Below are positions 59,155 to 64,000 of a stretch of 64,000 nt of DNA, one piece after another. Source of the DNA: Acidovorax sp. A79 (GTDB taxonomy: Bacteria > Pseudomonadota > Gammaproteobacteria > Burkholderiales > Burkholderiaceae_C). The translations under genes were made by a program, and so were the position numbers. The notes beneath the pieces are model-generated. The model saw only the letters and a program-made list of their open reading frames with translations. It made no database searches and was not told the DNA's origin. Position 1 is the stretch's first letter. Every line of letters begins with the position of its first letter. The stretch is from contig NZ_AP028672.1 in assembly GCF_041154505.1 (NCBI RefSeq), forward strand, positions 3,140,501 through 3,204,500. The letters run 5' to 3'.

Positions 59155-59874
59155 TCAGGTGCTGGGCTGGCCTGTCTGGCCGGCCTGCCACCGCGCATGG
59201 CCCGCCTTGCGCAACTCGCACGCCGGGCAGGTGCCGCAGCCGTAGCCCCAGGCATGCAGCGTGTCGCGCACCCCGTGGTAGCAGGTGTGCGACTCGGTGA
59301 TGATGAGATCCACCAGCGCGTCGCCGCCCAGGGTGCGGGCCAGCTCCCAGGTGGCGGCCTTGTCCAGCCACATGAGCGGCGTCTCGAACGTGAAGCGCTG
59401 CCCCATGCCCAGCGACACGGCGACCTGCAGCGCCTTGAGCGTGTCGTCGCGGCAGTCGGGGTAGCCCGAGAAGTCGGTTTCGCACATGCCGCCCACCAGC
59501 GTGTGCAGCCCGCGCCGGTAGCCCACGGCGGCGGCCAGGTTGAAGAACAGCAGGTTGCGCCCCGGCACGAAGGTGTTGGGCAGGCCGGCGGCGGTCATCT
59601 GGATCTCGGCGTCGCTGGTCAGCGCCGTGTCGCTGATGCGGCCCAGCACGGCCAGGTCGATCATGTGGTCGTCGCCGAGCCGGTCACGCCATGGCCCGAA
59701 GCGGGACCGCAGGGCCGCCAGCACGGCCTGCCGGGCCTGCAGCTCCACATGGTGGCGCTGGCCGTAGTCGAAGCCGATGGTTTCCACGCGCTCGAACTGC
59801 GTGAGCGCCCAGGCCAGGCAGGTGGTGGAGTCCTGGCCACCGGAAAAAAGGACGAGGGCGTGTCCGGGTCTCAT
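59155..59874 (-). CDS. queC: 7-cyano-7-deazaguanine synthase QueC
   Basis: A 239-residue PP-loop ATPase that makes preQ0 from 7-carboxy-7-deazaguanine, on the queuosine/archaeosine path. The PP-loop SGGQDSTTC is at residues 11-19. The C-terminal zinc site has Cys in SHTCYHG and in [13 protein letters not shown]. No queD/queE lies adjacent, and no preQ1 riboswitch is visible upstream. Confidence 0.94.
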   Translation of the reverse strand: MRPGHALVLFSGGQDSTTCLAWALTQFERVETIGFDYGQRHHVELQARQAVLAALRSRFGPWRDRLGDDHMIDLAVLGRISDTALTSDAEIQMTAAGLPNTFVPGRNLLFFNLAAAVGYRRGLHTLVGGMCETDFSGYPDCRDDTLKALQVAVSLGMGQRFTFETPLMWLDKAATWELARTLGGDALVDLIITESHTCYHGVRDTLHAWGYGCGTCPACELRKAGHARWQAGQTGQPST

Positions 59875-59906
59875 GGGGTCTCCTGGTGACGGGGGTGGTG
59901 CAAGGC

Positions 59907-59933
59907 GAAAAAAAGCCCCGCGCAGCGGGGCTT
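59907..59933 (-). terminator. Rho-independent terminator upstream of queC
   Basis: On the minus strand, AAGCCCCGC / GCGGGGCTT form a 9-bp stem with a 3-nt loop, ending in seven or eight T residues. It ends the transcript of the 48-residue ORF. Confidence 0.88.
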
Positions 59934-59955
59934 GTGGCGGTGCCAGGGCAATCGA

Positions 59956-60102
59956 TCAGGCCATGTACACGGCGATGAAGGCCAGCAGGAACATCATGAT
60001 GCCGCCGACCACGGGCAGCACCACGGGAATCACGTGAACCACGTTTTCCACGGGATCGTGCGGGAGCGATTCGGGGGCGTGCGTAGTGTGGTGGTCGGAC
60101 AT
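59956..60102 (-). CDS. Small (48-residue) single-span membrane protein
   Basis: A 48-residue ORF: a His-rich N-terminus MSDHHTTHAPESLPHDPVEN and a single hydrophobic helix (residues about 24-46, VIPVVLPVVGGIMMFLLAFIAVYMA). It has its own terminator 23 bp downstream. No family recognised; small His-rich membrane proteins often accompany respiratory complexes or copper handling, which is only an analogy. It is too short to appear in usual annotations. Confidence 0.6.
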   Translation of the reverse strand: MSDHHTTHAPESLPHDPVENVVHVIPVVLPVVGGIMMFLLAFIAVYMA

Positions 60103-60182
60103 GGTGTGGGCTCCAGATGCTTAAAACTTGCGCAATTCTAGCCGCGCCGGCGTGCACGGGGCTGAAAACCCCGCGCCGGGGG

Positions 60183-61406
60183 TCAGATCAGGTCGGCCTC
60201 CATGCCCGCCGAACGCAGCTTGCCCAGCACCTCGTCCACGTGCGCCTTGCTCCTTGTCTGCAGGACCAGCTCGATCTCCACGTTCTGCGCGGCCAGCATG
60301 GTGAATGCGCGCTGGTGGTGCACTTCCTCGATGTTCGCGCCCGCGTCGGCCACGGTGGCGGTGATGCGCGCGAGCACGCCCGGCACGTCGCGCGCGCTGA
60401 CCTTGATGCGCGCCAGCCGGCCCGAGCGCACCATGCCGCGCTCGATGATGGCGGCCAGCAGCAGCGGATCGATGTTGCCCCCCGAGAGCACCAGCCCCAC
60501 GCGCTTGCCCCTGAAGCGGGCGGGGTGGCGCACCAGCGCCGCCAGGGCCGCGGCGCCCGCGCCCTCGACCAGGGTCTTTTCGATCTCCAGCAGCATCAGC
60601 ACGGCCTGCTCGATATCGCCTTCGTCCACCAGCACCAGGTCGTCCACCAGGCGCTGCACCACCTCCTGGGTGATCTTGCCCGGGGTGCCCACGGCAATGC
60701 CCTCGGCGATGGTCGAGGTGCCCATGGGGTGCTGCGTGTGCCGCACGGCGTTGACCATCGACGGAAAGCGCGCCGCCTGCACGCCCACGATCTCGATGCC
60801 GGGCTTGAGCGCCTTGGCCGCCGTGGCCATGCCGGCGATCAGCCCGCCCCCGCCGATGGCGACGACCAGCATGTCCAGATCGGGCTGGGCGGCGAGCATC
60901 TCCAGCGCGACCGTGCCCTGGCCCGCGGCAATGGCTTCGTCGTCGTAGGGGTGCACGAACGTCAGCCCCTGCGCATCGGCCAGCCCGTAGGCGTGGGCCC
61001 GGGCTTCTTCGAGCGTGTCGCCGTGCAGCACCACCTCGGCGCCGAAGCCGCGGGTGCGCTCCACCTTCACGCCGGGCGTGAAGCGCGGCATCACGATCAC
61101 CGCGCGCAGGCCCAGGCGCTGCGCGTGGTAGGCCACGCCCTGGGCATGGTTGCCCGCGCTCATGGCCACCACACCCGGCGTCGTTCCGGGCGCCGCGCCG
61201 CGGGCACGTTCCGCGTCGACCAGCAAGGTGAGCCGGTTGCAGGCGCCCCGCTCCTTGAACGAGGCCGTGAACTGCAGGTTCTCGAACTTGAGGAATACCT
61301 GCGCGCCCACGATCTGCGAGAGCGTCTTGGATTCCACACAGGGGGTGTCCAGCACCTGGCCCTGCAGGCGGGTGGCGGCGTCTCGGATGTCTTGGAGGGT
61401 CAGCAT
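60183..61406 (-). CDS. ilvA: Threonine dehydratase with C-terminal ACT domain
   Basis: A 407-residue PLP enzyme that deaminates threonine to 2-oxobutyrate, first step to isoleucine. The PLP lysine is in TASFKERGACN (about residue 57), the phosphate-binding GGGGLIAGMA is near 178, and the C-terminus holds an ACT-like regulatory region (KVSARDVPGVLARITATVADAGANIEEVHHQRAF). With one ACT domain it resembles the catabolic/allosteric TdcB-IlvA intermediate class. ATG 61406 chosen; the frame to 61508 crosses a dispersed repeat. Confidence 0.92.
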   Translation of the reverse strand: MLTLQDIRDAATRLQGQVLDTPCVESKTLSQIVGAQVFLKFENLQFTASFKERGACNRLTLLVDAERARGAAPGTTPGVVAMSAGNHAQGVAYHAQRLGLRAVIVMPRFTPGVKVERTRGFGAEVVLHGDTLEEARAHAYGLADAQGLTFVHPYDDEAIAAGQGTVALEMLAAQPDLDMLVVAIGGGGLIAGMATAAKALKPGIEIVGVQAARFPSMVNAVRHTQHPMGTSTIAEGIAVGTPGKITQEVVQRLVDDLVLVDEGDIEQAVLMLLEIEKTLVEGAGAAALAALVRHPARFRGKRVGLVLSGGNIDPLLLAAIIERGMVRSGRLARIKVSARDVPGVLARITATVADAGANIEEVHHQRAFTMLAAQNVEIELVLQTRSKAHVDEVLGKLRSAGMEADLI

Positions 61407-61460
61407 GGCGCCATTGTGGCGCAGGCCCGCGTGCCGCAGGCCCCCCGGCATGGACATGGG

Positions 61461-61523
61461 AAGAAAATGGCCGCCAGCGCTTGAGGGGTAAGCGCTGAAT
61501 GCTATCAAAATGGAAGCATTTAC
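61461..61523 (-). repeat. Dispersed 3'-end repeat, family 1, copy G
   Basis: On the minus strand it reads AAATGCTTCCATTTTGATAGC...CAGCGCTTACCCCTCAAGCGCTGGCGGCCATTTTC, starting at the norR stop codon (TAAATGC). It separates norR from ilvA. Confidence 0.8.
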
Positions 61524-63085
61524 TTGATGCCCAGCCTGCGCGCCAGCTTGTGCAGGTTGCTCGCGTCCACCTCCAGCGCACGCGCCGCCTGGGCCCAGTT
61601 GCCCTGGTGGCGCGCCAGGGCCTGCGTGATGGCGTGCCGCTGGCAGGCATCCACGGCGTCGCGCAGCGGGCCTTCGGCGGTGATGGGTGCGGACGGCTCG
61701 GTGGCCACGGCGGGGGCACCGGCATCCAGGGGGGCGTGGGCCACGCTGGCGGCGTCGGCGTCCAGGTCGAGCAGCGCGGGCTCCAGCGTCACGATGTCCG
61801 CGCGGCTCACGCCCCGGCTCAGGGCCTTGAGCGCCGCGCGGCTGACCACGTGCTCCAGCTCGCGGATGTTGCCGGGCCAGGGGTAGCGGCGCAGGGCGTC
61901 CTGTGCGCTGGCCGACAGCCGCAGGCTGCGCAGGCCCAGGCGCGCACGGTTCAGTTCCAGAAAGCGGCCTGCCAGCAGCAGCACATCGTTGCCCCGTTCG
62001 CGCAGCGGCGGGATGGGCACGGGGTACACCGACAGCCGGTGGTACAGGTCGGCGCGGAACGCGCCGTCGCGCACCTGCTCGCGCAGGTTGCGGTTGGTGG
62101 CGGCGATCACGCGCACGTCCACGCGGCGCGGGCGGTCGGCGCCCAGGCGCTGGATCTCGCCGTTCTGCAGCGTGCGCAGCAGCTTGGCCTGCACGGCCAG
62201 CGGCAGCTCGCCCACCTCATCCAGGAACAGCGTGCCGCCCTCGGCGGCCTCAAAGCGTCCCGGCCGGTCGGCCACCGCGCCCGAGAACGCGCCGCGCACA
62301 TGCCCAAACAGCTCGCTCTCGGCCAGCGATTCGGGCAGCGCCGCGCAGTTCACGTGCACCAGCGGACGGGTAGCGCGGGTGGACTGGCGGTGCAGCAGGC
62401 GCGCGAACAGCTCCTTGCCCACGCCGGTCTCACCCAGCAGCAACACGGGGAGGTCCGAGCCCGCCACCACCTCCAGCTCGTGCAGCAGGCGCAGCAGGGG
62501 CTCGCTCTGGCCGACGATCTCCATGTCGCCATCGCCCGCGCGGGTGGTGCGCTCGTCGTCGGCGCTGCGTGTGTGGGGGGCGCTGCGCAGCGCCTGCACC
62601 TCGCGCTCCAGCCGCGAGATGCGCACGGCCGCCTCCACCAGCACCTTGCAGTCGGCCAGCGCAGCGCGTGCGGCCTCGCCAAAGGTGCCGGTCTGCAGCG
62701 CGTCGAGCGTCAGCACCCCCCAGGGCTGGCCGTCCACCCACAGGCTCACGCCCATGCAGTCGTGCACGGGCAGGGGCTCGCCCACCAGGGTGTCGAGCAG
62801 GCCGTCGTAGGGGTCGGGCAGGGTGCTGTCGTGGTCAAAGCAGGTCACCTCGCGCCGCGCCAGGATGGCCGCGAGCCGGGGGTGCTGGCTGACCACAAAG
62901 CGCCGGCCCAGCGCCTCGCGCACCAGGCCCTCCACGGCCACGGGGCGCAGGTGGTCTTCCTCCAGCTGCAGCAGGGCCACGGCCCCGCAGTGAAAGCGCA
63001 TGCGCAGGTGGTCCGCCAGCCGCTGCAGGCGCACGGCCTGGGGCAGATCGGTGGCCAGGTCGGCGAGCAGGGGGCTATGGTCCAT
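61520..63085 (-). CDS. norR: Nitric-oxide-responsive sigma-54 activator NorR
   Basis: A 521-residue enhancer-binding protein. An N-terminal GAF domain (to about residue 170; NO-sensing iron site expected), a central AAA+ domain with Walker A GETGVGKE and [22 protein letters not shown], and a C-terminal Fis-type HTH ([34 protein letters not shown]). The sigma-54 contact loop is GAFSGA, a conservative change from GAFTGA. It is divergent from norZ with three GT-N7-AC sites between them. A family-1 repeat directly follows its stop. Confidence 0.93.
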   Translation of the reverse strand: MDHSPLLADLATDLPQAVRLQRLADHLRMRFHCGAVALLQLEEDHLRPVAVEGLVREALGRRFVVSQHPRLAAILARREVTCFDHDSTLPDPYDGLLDTLVGEPLPVHDCMGVSLWVDGQPWGVLTLDALQTGTFGEAARAALADCKVLVEAAVRISRLEREVQALRSAPHTRSADDERTTRAGDGDMEIVGQSEPLLRLLHELEVVAGSDLPVLLLGETGVGKELFARLLHRQSTRATRPLVHVNCAALPESLAESELFGHVRGAFSGAVADRPGRFEAAEGGTLFLDEVGELPLAVQAKLLRTLQNGEIQRLGADRPRRVDVRVIAATNRNLREQVRDGAFRADLYHRLSVYPVPIPPLRERGNDVLLLAGRFLELNRARLGLRSLRLSASAQDALRRYPWPGNIRELEHVVSRAALKALSRGVSRADIVTLEPALLDLDADAASVAHAPLDAGAPAVATEPSAPITAEGPLRDAVDACQRHAITQALARHQGNWAQAARALEVDASNLHKLARRLGIK

Positions 63086-63086
63086 G

Positions 63087-63142
63087 GTGATACTTACCTT
63101 TGATGGGTGAATTAAACCCTATCCATGGATGGTCAAAAAGAC
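63087..63142. promoter_or_regulatory. Three NorR binding sites (GT-N7-AC)
   Basis: GGTGATACTTACC (core 63087-63097), GGGTGAATTAAACCC (core 63107-63117) and TGGTCAAAAAGACCA (core 63132-63142). Each has GT and AC 7 bp apart with extended palindromic flanks. Three such sites upstream of a sigma-54 promoter is the arrangement known for E. coli norVW. Confidence 0.85.
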
Positions 63143-63183
63143 CATGACCGCTGCAAGTGGTTGATTTGATGGGCCTGCAGCCC

Positions 63184-63199
63184 TGGCCCGGCGCTTGCG
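63184..63199 (+). promoter_or_regulatory. Sigma-54 promoter of norZ
   Basis: TGGCCCGGCGCTTGCG: GG at 63185-63186 and GC at 63197-63198 with the required 10-bp gap (-24/-12). The spacing and the NorR sites 42-98 bp upstream make this the norZ promoter; transcription would start near 63210. Confidence 0.8.
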
Positions 63200-63323
63200 A
63201 TGTGGACAGTGATACCGATTCACTCGTTCCGAAAAGCCATGACCACAAGACCCCGACCCCACGCCGCCAGCGCACGCTGGCGCCGCCCCTTCGTTGTTGT
63301 TCTGTTGAAGCAGGAGGCCCGCC

Positions 63324-64000
63324 ATGGGTAACTACCGCAAGCTCTGGTTCACGCTGATCGGCGTGCTCATCGTCACCTTCAGCCTGCTGGGCTACTACGG
63401 CGCCGAGGTCTACCGCACCGCGCCGCCCATCCCCGCCAGGATCGCCACGGCCGGGGGTGAAGTGCTTTTCACCCACGACAGCATCCTCGACGGCCAGACC
63501 GCCTGGCAGTCGGTGGGCGGCATGCAGCTGGGTTCCATCTGGGGCCACGGCGCCTACCAGGCACCCGACTGGACGGCCGACTGGCTGCACCGCGAGCTGC
63601 TCAACTGGCTGGAAGTGGCGTCCGAGCGCGCCCATGGCAAGCCGTTTGCAGACATCGACGCCGCCGCCCAGGCCGTGCTGCGCGACCGCATGAAGACCGA
63701 GTACCGCACCAACACCTACAGCCCCGAGACGGGCGTGGCCACGGTGTCCTCGGTGCGGGCCGACGCGATCGCGATGACCGCGCTGTACTACGACCAGCTT
63801 TTCAGCGACGTGCCTGCGCTGCACAAGACCCGCGAGCACTTCGCCATGAAGGAGAACACCCTGCCCAGCGCCGAGCGGCGCGCGCAGATGACGGGCTTCT
63901 TCTTCTGGACGGCCTGGGCCGCCGCCACCGAGCGCCCCGGCACCACGGCGACGTACACCAACAACTGGCCCCACGAGCCGCTGATCGGCAACAAGCCCAC
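63324..64000 (+). CDS. norZ: Quinol-dependent nitric oxide reductase, 5' part (cut by window end)
   Basis: The first 225 residues of a single-chain qNor (NorB fused to an N-terminal extension). ATG 63324 has AGGAGG 6 bp upstream. The first membrane helix is LWFTLIGVLIVTFSLLGYYGAEVY, then the qNor periplasmic extension with VLFTHDSILDGQTAWQSVGGMQLGSIWGHGAYQAPDW. The catalytic haem-copper core lies beyond the window. It reduces NO to N2O using quinol. Control is by NorR and sigma-54. Family members are about 750 residues, so two thirds of the gene is missing here. Confidence 0.93.
   Translation, partial: MGNYRKLWFTLIGVLIVTFSLLGYYGAEVYRTAPPIPARIATAGGEVLFTHDSILDGQTAWQSVGGMQLGSIWGHGAYQAPDWTADWLHRELLNWLEVASERAHGKPFADIDAAAQAVLRDRMKTEYRTNTYSPETGVATVSSVRADAIAMTALYYDQLFSDVPALHKTREHFAMKENTLPSAERRAQMTGFFFWTAWAAATERPGTTATYTNNWPHEPLIGNKP

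Noticed and set aside
1-64000. tRNA, rRNA, CRISPR arrays, prophage or insertion sequences
   Set aside because: None was found on reading; the repeats present are dispersed singles, not regular arrays, and no transposase or integrase motif was seen.

Overview
The window is G+C-rich and gene-dense. Its gene set (orphan Bug/TctC periplasmic binding proteins, CaiB-type CoA transferases, UbiM, an IPTL sorting motif, a NorR-controlled quinol NO reductase) points to a betaproteobacterium of the order Burkholderiales, most likely a Comamonadaceae member of the Acidovorax type that can detoxify or respire nitric oxide. This is inferred from protein families; no rRNA, tRNA, prophage, insertion sequence or CRISPR array was seen.

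Layout. 1-3.8 kb: a GntR regulator and a polar amino-acid ABC importer. 4-8 kb: two divergent EF-hand proteins, a cobalamin adenosyltransferase, a hotdog thioesterase and an orphan branched-chain amino-acid binding protein. 8-11 kb: a succinyl-CoA:acetate CoA-transferase and a uracil/xanthine permease. 11-17 kb: a zinc-ribbon protein, a methyltransferase, UbiM, a membrane protein, and a TetR / 37-residue membrane peptide / hydrolase cassette with two matching operators. 17-28.5 kb: acetoacetyl-CoA synthetase, then a LysR-controlled acyl-CoA catabolic operon (Bug, CoA transferase, two complementary acyl-CoA dehydrogenases, enoyl-CoA hydratase, second CoA transferase, MaoC-like protein, second Bug). 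28.8-32.8 kb: Bug plus AMP-forming acyl-CoA ligase with a divergent LysR. 33-34.5 kb: PssA and an EamA exporter. 34.5-42 kb: TonB receptor, periplasmic binding protein, cupin, ABC permease, ATPase and NnrS, with a divergent Crp/Fnr regulator. 42-44 kb: minCDE. 44-53.7 kb: MOSC/flavin reductase pair, alpha/beta-fold protein, YdcF, a small HhH protein, FMN reductase, DadA with a LysR regulator, a protein with a mid-chain IPTL motif, AraC and TetR regulators. 53.7-64 kb: universal stress protein, metallophosphoesterase, LysR, PEP carboxykinase, QueC, a 48-residue membrane peptide, threonine dehydratase, and NorR divergent from a quinol-type NO reductase cut by the window end.

Two families of dispersed repeats run through the window. 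The first (about 50-70 bp, core ATAGCT...AAGCGCT) lies at the 3' end of six genes and appears to be built in-frame into two more (acetoacetyl-CoA synthetase and dadA). The second (about 50-110 bp, GGGCCGCCCCGC...CGTCCCCCTT...GGGGG) occurs four times between genes. A palindrome, AAGGGTTAACCCTT, recurs in three intergenic regions. The norR-norZ gap holds three GT-N7-AC sites and a -24/-12 promoter, a complete NorR/sigma-54 control region. The best candidates for undescribed biology are the repeats that enter coding sequence, the TonB-ABC-cupin-NnrS operon, and the split acyl-CoA dehydrogenase pathway.
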